Assembly (NCBI RefSeq): GCF_026013415.1
Contig: NZ_JAPDOK010000002.1
Location: 1-64,000 of the forward strand
Length of the DNA stretch: 64,000 nucleotides
Direction of reading: 5' to 3'
DNA from: Sphingomonas caeni
Lineage (GTDB): Bacteria > Pseudomonadota > Alphaproteobacteria > Sphingomonadales > Sphingomonadaceae
Made by a program: the position numbers and the translations under genes. The stretch's first letter is position 1, and each line of letters opens with the position of its first letter. Below, in pieces: positions 43,122 to 52,598 of the stretch. The notes below the pieces were generated by a model. The model searched no databases and had not been told where the DNA came from. It saw only the letters and a program-made list of their open reading frames with translations.

Positions 43122-43976
43122 GTGCCGCGTATTCTGTTCCTGCTGCCCCTGCTGATCGCCAGTCCCGCCCTCGCGCAGGAAGCGGATGCCCCCGCGCCCG
43201 CGCCCCAGATCGATCCGGCCAGGCTCGACGGCGATTCGCTCTCGATCGGCGCCGCGATCGGCTTCACCCCCAGCTATGAGGGGTCGGACGACCGCGTCCT
43301 CGCCATCGTCCCCGGCGTTCGCGGCCGCCTTTCGCGGATCAACTTCACCCTGAGGGGCAACCGCTTCTGGGCCGATATCGTCCCCACCAAGGGCGGCCCC
43401 GGCTGGGACGTCCAGCTCGGCCCCGTGGTCAGCGTCAACTTCAACCGCTCCGCCGCGATCGTCGACGCCCAGGTCCGCGCGCTTCCCCACCGCCGGACCG
43501 CGGTCGAGGTCGGCGGCTTTGCCGGGATCGGCAGGCAGGGCGTGATCACCAGCGATTACGACAAGCTCAGCCTCAGCGTCGCCGGCACCTATGACATCGC
43601 CGGCTCGCACAAAAGCTATGTCATCACCCCGTCGCTCGATTACGGCACGCCGCTCAGCACCAAGGCCTATATCGGGATCAACGTCTCGGGCGATTATATG
43701 GGCGAGGGCTATGCCGGCACCTATTTCAGCATCGACACGGCGGGCAGCACCGCGAGCGGCCTCCCCGTCTTCACCGCGCATCGCGGCTGGAAGGACTGGA
43801 CCGTCAGCACCGTCGGCGTGGTCTCGCTGACCGGCGACCTGACCGGCGGCCTCGCGCTGATGAGCGGCGTCTCGTACCGCCGGATGCTGGGCGACGCGGC
43901 GGATTCGCCCGTCACCCGCATCGCCGGCTCCCCCGATCAATGGACCGGCCTGCTGGGGCTCGCCTACACCTTCTGA
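43122..43976 (+). CDS. MipA/OmpV family outer membrane protein
   Basis: 284 aa from GTG 43122, with GGAG 7 bases upstream; TTG 43116 is too close to it. A signal peptide (RILFLLPLLIASPALAQ) precedes a barrel with the MipA pattern (SIGAAIGFTPSYEGSDDRVL, PGVRGRLSRINFTLRG). The last residues GLLGLAYTF form the C-terminal Phe signature for BAM insertion. MipA scaffolds peptidoglycan enzymes in E. coli; relatives act as porins or adhesins. Confidence 0.85.
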   Translation: MPRILFLLPLLIASPALAQEADAPAPAPQIDPARLDGDSLSIGAAIGFTPSYEGSDDRVLAIVPGVRGRLSRINFTLRGNRFWADIVPTKGGPGWDVQLGPVVSVNFNRSAAIVDAQVRALPHRRTAVEVGGFAGIGRQGVITSDYDKLSLSVAGTYDIAGSHKSYVITPSLDYGTPLSTKAYIGINVSGDYMGEGYAGTYFSIDTAGSTASGLPVFTAHRGWKDWTVSTVGVVSLTGDLTGGLALMSGVSYRRMLGDAADSPVTRIAGSPDQWTGLLGLAYTF

Positions 43977-44026
43977 TCCCCGCTTGATCGCGGTCGCTGC
44001 CCGGCTACCATGGCGCGGGGGCAGGA

Positions 44027-44542
44027 ATGGCGAAGCGCGGCGCGGAACCCGAAGGCATTGGCGGCTGGCTGGCGGCCCTGCTCGTCGCGATCGGCGTGAT
44101 CGGGCCGGTCTTCTACCTCTATCTCATCTACGGCGCGCTCACGGCGCAGGCCAAGCTCGTTGAATATGGCGCGGATAGCCTGGCGATATACCGGGTCCAG
44201 ACCGCCCTCTGGACGCTCAGCCTGGTCAAGCTGGTGCTCGCCTGGAGCATCGTCGGCGCGATGCTGCGCTTCCGCACCCGCGCCGCGCTGCGCTTCGCGA
44301 TCGCGGGCATCTGGATATTGGGGGTCGGCATGGTCCCGGTCGATTGGGCCGCGATTGCGCTGGCCGGCGCCGCGCTGCGCGGCGAAGAACCCTTCCAGGT
44401 GCCGCTCTGGACGGCGGCGATCTGGATCAGCGAGGGGCTGATGCTCGTCATCCCCGCCACCGCCTATCTCCTCCGCTCGAAGCGCGTCGCGAACACCTAT
44501 CTGCGCGCCGGCGCGAAAAGCCTCGAAGAGACGTTCGAATAG
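44027..44542 (+). CDS. DUF2569 membrane protein
   Basis: 171 aa. It begins with the typical GIGGWLAALLVAIGVIGPVF helix, followed by three more hydrophobic segments near residues 62, 88 and 132. The total of four predicted helices and the GIGGWL start match DUF2569. The function is unknown. It lies on the same strand as, but upstream of, the thiC riboswitch. Confidence 0.7.
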   Translation: MAKRGAEPEGIGGWLAALLVAIGVIGPVFYLYLIYGALTAQAKLVEYGADSLAIYRVQTALWTLSLVKLVLAWSIVGAMLRFRTRAALRFAIAGIWILGVGMVPVDWAAIALAGAALRGEEPFQVPLWTAAIWISEGLMLVIPATAYLLRSKRVANTYLRAGAKSLEETFE

Positions 44543-44583
44543 CGCTTCCCCCCGCCAGCCCCCGCGCCTACAACCGCCCCATC

Positions 44584-46608
<2,025 letters not shown>

Positions 46609-46655
46609 ACAAGGAGACTCTGGCGGGGCTCCGTCTCCAAGCAGACTTTAGGTCG

Positions 46656-47271
46656 TTAAGCGAGCTTGTTGGCCGGTAAGTACGCCTCACCGGTCTCGTC
46701 CGCGTGCCGCCAAAGCGTTGCAAGCAGCTCAGGCAATGTTTCACCGCCGGAGAGCACACGCATAAGATGCGTGCCATCGATGCATATAAACTTCAGCGAT
46801 CCTTTGCCATTCAGCGCTTTAAGTGCATCAGGCGAGTAGCCATTAATGGAAATATAGACCCCTCTAGTATCAGCGGTTTTCCCATCGATTTTGAAAATGA
46901 ACGCGCCAAATTCTAAACCGGCGATAGGCTTCTTTACCCACTTCGCTTCCACAAGATTGGTCCGTGAGCGCCATGAAAACGACCCGTCGATTTGTTCTCC
47001 GATCAGTCGGAACGACTTTCTCGGATCGAGATTCTCAAACTCAAACAAGTCATTGAGGAAGGATTCGAGAAGATACCCGCGGGCTTGAGCATTGCCCTCT
47101 GTCGAGAGATTCATAAACCGCTCTCGTAGCGCATCTCGTTCGGACTGCGATTTTGCGAGAGCCGCTGATCGACGGCGATCCTGTTCAGATCGTTGATGGG
47201 TGCGTCGGTCCTCTTCCTCCTGTCTTGCGCGCTGGCGGGTTTCGGCGTCGGATTCCCGCTTCGCTTTCAAA
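46656..47271 (-). pseudogene. 3' part of a PD-(D/E)XK nuclease-like gene cut by the insertion sequence
   Basis: 202 codons of the C-terminal part, plus one copy of the 8-bp target duplication. A charged helical stretch (RQRARQEEEDRRTHQRSEQD) precedes the likely nuclease domain: RGYLLESFLNDLFE (Glu), GEQIDGSFSW (Asp), NLVEAKWVKKP (ExK). That order matches restriction-endonuclease-like folds, as in Mrr-type enzymes. The 5' part is at 50520-50856. GC content is lower than in neighbouring thiC, suggesting acquisition by transfer. A TTG at 47270 could start a truncated product containing the whole nuclease domain. Confidence 0.85.
47264..47271. repeat. Target site duplication, left copy
   Basis: CTTTCAAA, identical to 50520-50527, directly outside the left inverted repeat. 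Confidence 0.95.
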
Positions 47272-47295
47272 GGTAGTGTCTCAGTTTCAAATTAG
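47272..47295 (+). repeat. Left terminal inverted repeat of the insertion sequence
   Basis: 24 bp, starting GGTAGTGTCTCAGTTTC and ending AAATTAG. It is the exact complement of 50496-50519. Confidence 0.95.
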
Positions 47296-47304
47296 GGCCG
47301 AGGG

Positions 47305-48078
47305 CTAACCCTTCAATCCGAGCCTTGGCCTTCCTTCACGCGTGGGCTTCTCTTCCGTTGGAAGGGGCGTAGCGGGCGGCATGGGATCAGTAGCAGGCAT
47401 CCCGTCCATCGGAAGCGCCTGTTGTGCCACAGGGATGATGCTCGGATCGAAGGTGCTTAGCGAGGCGATCCAGTCGCGCGTATCGGGGCAAACCCACCCC
47501 GCCACCTCCAAGATGGTTTCGTGATCCCGGACGAGGTCACGGTGGATAATTCGGCAATGATGCGCGACCCGATTGCGCAAACGGCGGATCGAGTTGAGGG
47601 CGCCTTGGACTGCCTTGCGCTCTGTGCCCTTTGGCCGATGCGGGAAGGCGCGCCAAAGGCACTTTCTCCAAATCTCAGTCTCGTTTTTCGGGCCTAGGAC
47701 GCCAACCCAAAAACCGAACCGAAGGTTCGCGATCACGTCACCATGGGTGTAGTCGCGGGGCTGCCCATCTTCCTCAGACACATCGCTCAGTGCGTTATAA
47801 ACATCCTGGCACTGCGCATGCTGCAGTTTGATAGTCTTCAGGTCGGTCCACTCTTGACCAAAAGTAGTCCTAAATTGCTCATCAATGGAATTACGCACCG
47901 TAACTTCTAAGCCCTGAAGTGGTCCATAGAAGTCGGCGCAAAGTCTCGTATTGACTTCGTACAATCTTATAGCTGTTTCAACATTCCCTTCCGCCATGGC
48001 GAGATAGGGCCCCAACCTGTCGTCGGTGACAGTGCGTCGAATAGCGGCAAGCTTGTCGGGAGCGTAGCTGAAATTCAC
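47305..48078 (-). CDS. HEPN/Abi-like passenger protein
   Basis: 257 aa, GTG start. The N-terminal two thirds are helical (EVTVRNSIDEQFRTTFGQEW, IANLRFGFWVGVLGPKNETE). RLRNRVAHHCRIIH near residue 172 contains the R-N-x-x-x-H motif of HEPN ribonucleases, as in Abi-family abortive-infection proteins. A Pro-rich tail ends the protein 10 bp from the left inverted repeat. It probably cleaves RNA when triggered, limiting phage growth or stabilising the element. No dedicated antitoxin is seen beside it. Confidence 0.72.
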   Translation of the reverse strand: MNFSYAPDKLAAIRRTVTDDRLGPYLAMAEGNVETAIRLYEVNTRLCADFYGPLQGLEVTVRNSIDEQFRTTFGQEWTDLKTIKLQHAQCQDVYNALSDVSEEDGQPRDYTHGDVIANLRFGFWVGVLGPKNETEIWRKCLWRAFPHRPKGTERKAVQGALNSIRRLRNRVAHHCRIIHRDLVRDHETILEVAGWVCPDTRDWIASLSTFDPSIIPVAQQALPMDGMPATDPMPPATPLPTEEKPTREGRPRLGLKG

Positions 48079-48158
48079 TTGATTTTTACGCTTTCGAGCC
48101 TACATAGGCGCCATATGCCCCGGACTCGCCTCTCAACGATGCGGCCGGGGCCACCCCC

Positions 48159-49043
48159 TCAGACTGACTGTTTCGAGCGCGCCTTGTAAGGCCCGCGCAG
48201 CTTGGGCGCTGGCGCCATTGCGTCCATCTTAGCGACAATATCGTCAAACCCCCACAGCGTATCCGTAATCCCAGCCGCCATAGCGGGTGTGACCTTCAGT
48301 GTTTTGTGAATACGACAAAAGTTGTAAAACACAAAATACAGCGCCAGCGCGTGAATATGGTTGTCGAGCTTCTTTGAGAATGCGTTCGTCAGACGAGTAA
48401 AGCGGCGCATCGACATACGCATAGTGAGGTTTTGGCGCTCGACATAGCTGGTAGAGACGTGGGCAATATCCGGGTTGCCCTCGCGGCGGACCTTCTTGGC
48501 CCCGATGCACTCAGCGGGGCTGTAGCGGCCCGGCGCGGCAATCGTGGGGCCGTAGAGTTTCACAAGCTGCGCGTAGTCCACGTCGGCGCCGAACGCGCCC
48601 TCAACGGCTTCAAGATAGGCGCGGTGTCCGTCAGTGGTGAGTTGCACGCGATTGGCGAGACGGGCACGCAGATCGTCCATAAGCACCATCGCGCTTTCGC
48701 CCGAACGGTCGCCGACATAGTAGCTCACGATCAGCTTGGTATCGGCATCAATCGCGGTCCAAGTCCAAACGTCGCCAGCGCCGTCAGGGGCCGCTTTCGC
48801 GGTCGCGACATTCTTTTGCTTGGCATGGCAGAACGACCAGATTTCGTCGCACTGGATGCGGCTCGCCTTCACGTTGCGGACCGTGTCGTCATGCAGGATC
48901 AGTGCCGCCTCTCCGGCCTCCACAAGCAGCTTGCTCACCGTGTTGATGCTCACGTCCGTAATGCGGCTGATCGAACGCATGGAGCTACCCTCGCACAGCA
49001 TGGCGAGGATTTGAGTGCGCTTGGCGAGAGGGAGCTTGTTCAT
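48159..49043 (-). CDS. IS1-like DDE transposase
   Basis: 294 aa from ATG 49043 (MNKLPLAKRTQILAMLCEGS); in-frame ATGs at 49049 and 49082 are alternatives. An N-terminal HTH (SSMRSISRITDVSINTVSKL) binds the ends. The catalytic residues fit D (IQCDEIWSF), D (LTTDGHRAY) and E (STSYVERQNL). The C-terminal HALALYFVFYNFCRIHKTL is typical of this group. It is a single uninterrupted frame, unlike classic IS1 with its programmed frameshift. It reads away from the toxin-antitoxin promoter. Confidence 0.9.
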   Translation of the reverse strand: MNKLPLAKRTQILAMLCEGSSMRSISRITDVSINTVSKLLVEAGEAALILHDDTVRNVKASRIQCDEIWSFCHAKQKNVATAKAAPDGAGDVWTWTAIDADTKLIVSYYVGDRSGESAMVLMDDLRARLANRVQLTTDGHRAYLEAVEGAFGADVDYAQLVKLYGPTIAAPGRYSPAECIGAKKVRREGNPDIAHVSTSYVERQNLTMRMSMRRFTRLTNAFSKKLDNHIHALALYFVFYNFCRIHKTLKVTPAMAAGITDTLWGFDDIVAKMDAMAPAPKLRGPYKARSKQSV

Positions 49044-49112
49044 ACCCATTGAATATGAACTTTTATGCTTAGTGTCAAGCATTCACTGTTTGGCTCTTTA
49101 CCCAATCTTAAC

Positions 49113-49145
49113 TTGACATCCGGCATAAAACTATCATAGTGATAG
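49113..49145 (+). promoter_or_regulatory. Toxin-antitoxin promoter with palindromic operator
   Basis: TTGACA at 49113-49118 is a consensus -35 box. CTATCATAGTGATAG (49131-49145) is a 6-bp-arm palindrome lying over the expected -10 position and ending 3 bp before the toxin ATG. Its placement suits autorepression by the HTH antitoxin. Confidence 0.6.
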
Positions 49146-49148
49146 GTA

Positions 49149-49487
49149 ATGGCCAATCCTGATTCGGGCAAGGTAGTTGTCCAATTCCGTCCCCTGCCGT
49201 CACAACTTCTGGCAATGGTCCAGTCGGCGGCGGCGGAATCGAGAAACGTGAGCTTCGGCTCACACGCCTTGGATCGGATGGAGGAGCGAGGCATCACAAC
49301 GTTGGATGCGCTTCGCGTTCTTCGGTCGGGAGAAATCAAAGGAGGTATTGAGGCAGGACAGAATGCCGGAGAGTGGAAATGCAAAATTATCAAACAGATC
49401 AAGGGGACACGAGAGGTCGGCGTAATCACAATAGTGATGAAAACAGGCCGCCTTTTTGTAAAGACAGTGGAGTGGGAAGATATATGA
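49149..49487 (+). CDS. DUF4258 toxin (RelE-like), passenger
   Basis: 112 aa. The DUF4258 signature is VSFGSHALDRMEERGITTLDALRVLRSGEI, here broken as FGSHALDRMEERGITTLD near residue 37 followed by VLRSGEIKGG. A beta-rich C-terminal half follows (GTREVGVITIVMKTGRLFVK). The family resembles RelE/HigB mRNA interferases. The stop overlaps the antitoxin ATG (ATGA). Codon use is far less GC-biased than in the host genes. Confidence 0.82.
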   Translation: MANPDSGKVVVQFRPLPSQLLAMVQSAAAESRNVSFGSHALDRMEERGITTLDALRVLRSGEIKGGIEAGQNAGEWKCKIIKQIKGTREVGVITIVMKTGRLFVKTVEWEDI

Positions 49488-49996
49488 ACCGCGAAGACTT
49501 CTACCTATCAGGTGAAGACGTCCGCGAGCCGATCCGTTACCGCGCCTGCGGACTGGACGGGATTTACCTTCACAATGGCTACCGCGTTGAAGAGCATGAC
49601 GGAGAAGAGCATATTGCCGTGACCGACGTGGATGGGTTGCATAACGCCATTGGCAGGCACCTTGTCATTCACAGAAAAGGCCTCTCTCCAAAGGAGGTCC
49701 GATTTCTCAGAAATACGATGAACCTCACGCAAGCCGAAATGGCCGAACGCCTTGGCAACAATGCTCAGTCTGTTGCGCGATGGGAGAAAGGCGAGACGGA
49801 AATGCCTGGGACGGCCGAAAAGCTGTTGCGGGCTGTGTTTCTGGCGTCGCTGATGAGCGATAGCGAGTTGGTTCAATTGCGAGATTTCTTGGTGAGCCGT
49901 CTTAACGAGTTGGACCAGATCGACGAATCTGCCGACACTCCAGCAGAGTTCCAATTCTGCGAACATTGGAGCGAGCGCGAGAAGATTGCAGCATAA
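49484..49996 (+). CDS. HTH antitoxin of the DUF4258 system, passenger
   Basis: 170 aa from ATG 49484. An N-terminal beta-rich region (YRACGLDGIYLHNGYRVEEH) binds the toxin by analogy with MqsA-type partners, but has no zinc-ribbon cysteine set. The HTH is LSPKEVRFLRNTMNLTQAEM with RLGNNAQSVARWEKGETEMP, of the MqsA/XRE kind. The toxin-first order is as in hig- and mqs-type loci. It probably represses the shared promoter. Confidence 0.82.
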   Translation: MNREDFYLSGEDVREPIRYRACGLDGIYLHNGYRVEEHDGEEHIAVTDVDGLHNAIGRHLVIHRKGLSPKEVRFLRNTMNLTQAEMAERLGNNAQSVARWEKGETEMPGTAEKLLRAVFLASLMSDSELVQLRDFLVSRLNELDQIDESADTPAEFQFCEHWSEREKIAA

Positions 49997-50027
49997 CGTA
50001 GCGGCGGCGCGACGAACCGTGCCGCCG

Positions 50028-50255
50028 CTATTTGCTCCACCGCTTAGCTGCTGCGGCCTTCGCAATCTCACTCCTACGTTCCGGGGTCATGCCCTCGGCA
50101 CGCGCCTTTCCGCCCTTGCGACCCATCTCAGCCGCCGCACTGGACAGCCTTTCGTCCCGCTCGTCCTCGATCTCGCCGGTAGCGATGCGACCGATCATCA
50201 CGGCTAGGCCAATGGCGTCGGCGGGGCGCTTCTCGCCATTAGGACCCTTGGGCAT
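50028..50255 (-). CDS. Small basic passenger protein
   Basis: 75 aa. The C-terminal GRKGGKARAEGMTPERRSEI and AKAAAAKRW motif is a recurring KGG-type segment in small alphaproteobacterial proteins found near mobile DNA. The N-terminus (RPADAIGLAVMIGRIATGE) may be a helix. It overlaps the gene upstream by 17 bp. The function is unknown; DNA binding is possible from its charge. Confidence 0.65.
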   Translation of the reverse strand: MPKGPNGEKRPADAIGLAVMIGRIATGEIEDERDERLSSAAAEMGRKGGKARAEGMTPERRSEIAKAAAAKRWSK

Positions 50256-50430
50256 TCAGCACCTTTAGAGCTGCATTCACGGCACGCGCAGAGTTGTCCA
50301 CGTCAGCGCGCAAATAGTCGATCAGTGCCCTATTGCCGGTCGCCGACGCCGCGTCGTGCCGGCTCTTTGCGCGCTCATAGCTGTCGAACGCCCTTATCCA
50401 ATCTTGGATCGGACCAACGTCTAGGATCAT
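50239..50430 (-). CDS. Small hypothetical passenger protein
   Basis: 63 aa from ATG 50430, preceded by GGAGG at 5 bp spacing. The in-frame ATG at 50442 lies before that site and is rejected. It is predicted helical (IQDWIRAFDSYERAKSRHDA, DNSARAVNAALKVLNAQG). No family is recognised. It lies 65 bp inside the right inverted repeat and overlaps the 75-aa gene. Confidence 0.6.
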   Translation of the reverse strand: MILDVGPIQDWIRAFDSYERAKSRHDAASATGNRALIDYLRADVDNSARAVNAALKVLNAQGS

Positions 50431-50495
50431 CGTTGCCTCCATGCTTTCCGCTAAGCATATAGGAGAGCGGCCCGGCTGGCGACAGGGATCAGCGG

Positions 50496-50519
50496 CTAAT
50501 TTGAAACTGAGACACTACC
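50496..50519 (-). repeat. Right terminal inverted repeat of the insertion sequence
   Basis: 24 bp, the exact complement of 47272-47295 (CTAATTTGAAACTGAGACAC and four more bases). Confidence 0.95.
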
Positions 50520-50527
50520 CTTTCAAA
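50520..50527. repeat. Target site duplication, right copy
   Basis: CTTTCAAA, identical to 47264-47271. Confidence 0.95.
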
Positions 50528-50856
50528 CCATCGATTGCGTCCTTTGCTGCTAGCGTCGCGTCTGAAAAGTTTCCGCCGATAAGCGCCGTCACAATCGCAG
50601 CGACGGCGCGATCACCGCCCTCCCCTGCTGCGCTGAGGTCAGCGAGAATCTCTTGCACAACGAAGCGCTTTGGAGCGCGGCTGTATTCGCGATGGATCGC
50701 AGCAGACGCCTTATCATCCGCGCGCTTGCGTGCGCTGTCCAACGTCGTGCGCGCGACACCAGATCGAAGCAAAAAGGCGTCGAGTGCGTTATGATACTTA
50801 AAGCACTCACTGAGCGCGTCCTCGACATATCCTAGTATGGCGGCGTCGAATGGCAT
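50520..50856 (-). pseudogene. 5' part of the interrupted PD-(D/E)XK nuclease-like gene
   Basis: 112 codons from ATG 50856, then interrupted by the element; reading into the inverted repeat meets TAG after one codon. Helical N-terminal domain (FDAAILGYVEDALSECFKYH, then RAPKRFVVQEILADLSAAGE). Joined to 46656-47264 with one target copy kept, it gives an unbroken 314-aa protein (AIDGLK then AKRESD). The N-terminal domain is not one I recognise; it may sense a trigger for the C-terminal nuclease. Confidence 0.88.
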
Positions 50857-50924
50857 TCAGAATTATCCCCTTTTTGCCAATCTGGGGACCGTCGTCCCAA
50901 TACTCAATATTTGTCGCCCTAGTG

Positions 50925-50952
50925 ACGGTGAGTGACGGTGACAGGTGCAATA
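50925..50952. repeat. Short tandem repeat upstream of the DUF2971 gene
   Basis: AGTGACGGTG is present twice in tandem and is followed by ACAGGTG. The 212-bp gap between the broken nuclease gene and DUF2971 otherwise shows no gene. Confidence 0.6.
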
Positions 50953-51068
50953 ACCCCTAGTCCCATCCGCATCGCCGCCGTCGCCAGCAAGGCCGCCGCA
51001 CCAAGTCAGCGCGATATAACTTCAGTGCACGATTTCGCGTAACGGAGTTGCCGTGGTAATCACCTCAG

Positions 51069-52070
51069 ATGGACGGGGACGGCGATGATGGGGCGGTGGC
51101 AACGCTCCAAGCGCAGATTGAAGAACTGTACGCGCTTGTCGCTCCGCAGATGGGAGCCGCGAGAGAGCGCCTTAGATCTGGAGAAACACGCTTAGTCCAC
51201 TACACGACGGCTTCGAACGTCTTGAACATTCTGCAAAGCGGCGAGATTTGGCTTCGCAACGTGCGTTGCATGAATGACTATTCCGAAGTCGGGCACGGCG
51301 TCGATGCGGTAATCCAAGCCATTGGCGGAGAGAGCAACGAAAGGCGAGACCGTCTTCTGACGGCTTTTAACCGTCTGGCGCCGGGAGAAGCGCTCGGTGG
51401 TATACAAGCGATCGAGCCGTGGCTTCAGACTCTTAGGACCCATACATTTATTGGCTGTTTCTCGGAGCACGATCCAGAAGAAGATCATCTCGGTCGCCTG
51501 TCACTATGGCGCGCCTATGGCCGGGGCACCTCGGGTATAGCGCTCGTTCTAAATTCCGCTCCATTCATGGCAGAGACGGACGAACTCAAGGCTTATTCGA
51601 CACCGGCTATATACCTGCATCCCGAAGACATAAGTAAGAGCTTCGATGATTCTATCGACAGGCTTAACGAACTTGAAACATGGAGATTTGACCTTCCACA
51701 AGGGACAATAGCCAATTTCGTTTTCTTCTGGTTACTTACATTATTTACAAGTCTAAAGCATCCTGGCTTCCGCGAAGAACGTGAGTGGAGGATCGTGTAT
51801 TCACCTCGACTACGAAGCTCTACAACGATAAAGAAACAGTTGGTGTCAGTGAACTCGATTCCTCAGGAAATACATAAGATCCCCCTGATAAATGATCCGA
51901 CAAATGGCTTATTTGGTGCCGACCCGGACTCACTCATACATCGCGTTATTATTGGGCCCACTGAATATCCAATAGCCATCGTCGACGCCATTATTGAGGC
52001 GTTGCATGACGCGGGGGTCTCCGAGCCAGAGGCGAGAATTGTTATTTCTGATATACCGTTGAGAGGTTAG
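51069..52070 (+). CDS. DUF2971 protein
   Basis: 333 aa. The family start is clear: RLVHYTTASNVLNILQSGEI followed by WLRNVRCMNDYSEVGHG, then CFSEHDPEEDHLGRLSLWRAYG and a late HPGFREEREWRIV. The H-Y-T, N-D and E-E-W positions resemble an ADP-ribosyltransferase-like fold, which is inference. Members are common in genomic islands and defence regions. It diverges from the broken nuclease gene and has lower GC than the core genes. Confidence 0.8.
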   Translation: MDGDGDDGAVATLQAQIEELYALVAPQMGAARERLRSGETRLVHYTTASNVLNILQSGEIWLRNVRCMNDYSEVGHGVDAVIQAIGGESNERRDRLLTAFNRLAPGEALGGIQAIEPWLQTLRTHTFIGCFSEHDPEEDHLGRLSLWRAYGRGTSGIALVLNSAPFMAETDELKAYSTPAIYLHPEDISKSFDDSIDRLNELETWRFDLPQGTIANFVFFWLLTLFTSLKHPGFREEREWRIVYSPRLRSSTTIKKQLVSVNSIPQEIHKIPLINDPTNGLFGADPDSLIHRVIIGPTEYPIAIVDAIIEALHDAGVSEPEARIVISDIPLRG

Positions 52071-52167
52071 TTTTAGGCCGCTGCTCCCAACGCCCCTCCT
52101 CCAACGCCCAAATCTGCGCGTCCGATGCCGCTTTCGCCGCGTCGTACTCGAGACATCGCCGCGCCAA

Positions 52168-52266
52168 GTCTTCCCCCAAAAAACCCCTTTCCTATTTGGA
52201 TTCCCCCTGCTCCAAGCTCGTAGATGAGCAAGCGATCAGACCCCGCAGCCTTCGCGCGCGCCGCTG
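52168..52266 (+). repeat. Duplicated leader plus gene start, copy 1
   Basis: About 98 bp (from CCCCTTTCCTATTTGGATTC through the first 14 codons) nearly identical to 53117-53215. The identity covers non-coding leader as well as codons. Confidence 0.85.
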
Positions 52267-52598
52267 GTGCCGCCGAGCCCGCCACCCTCGCCGAGCCGGC
52301 GCCCGCGCCCGATCCCGCGCCGCCCGAAAGCGTCAATGCGCTCACCGTGCAGGAAGACCCCGCCCCGCCCCCCGAACCCTATGACCCCGCCGACTATCGC
52401 TGGGTCCCCGTCCGCCGCAGGCCGCGGCTCGATGGCTGGACCGAGGAGAAGCAGCGCCGCTTCATCGAGACGCTCGCCGATACCGGGCTCGTCAATGTCG
52501 CGGCGCGGGCGGTCGGGATGACGCGGGAGGGCGCCTATGCGCTGGATTACGGTGACAGTTTACTAAATGCACCAAACCTAAGCACCCCTCACCGATAA
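52224..52598 (+). pseudogene. Truncated paralogue of the HTH protein at 53165
   Basis: The first 107 codons match the full-length gene downstream (MSKRSDPAAFARAAGAAEPA; WTEEKQRRFIETLADTGLVN). Similarity stops after the HTH helix (MTREGAYAL), where the sequence changes to GGTGACAGTTTACTAAATGC and the frame ends 18 codons later. The full copy continues for another 180 codons. It is probably a decayed duplicate cut by insertion or deletion when the toxin-antitoxin pair arrived. Confidence 0.75.

Larger units (their letters stand above)
47272..50519. mobile_element. Cargo-carrying insertion sequence (IS1-like), 3248 bp
   Basis: The ends are perfect 24-bp inverted repeats (47272-47295 and 50496-50519, beginning GGTAGTGTCTCAG). 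An 8-bp CTTTCAAA duplication flanks them. One DDE transposase gene is inside; it resembles IS1-family enzymes, which make 8-9 bp duplications and often have GG-starting ends. Passengers are a HEPN/Abi-like gene, a DUF4258/HTH toxin-antitoxin pair and two small genes. The perfect ends and duplication point to recent insertion. The family name is by resemblance only. Confidence 0.93.

Noticed and set aside
47272-50519. Composite transposon with two flanking insertion sequences
   Set aside because: Only one transposase and one pair of ends are present; the cargo lies inside a single IS.
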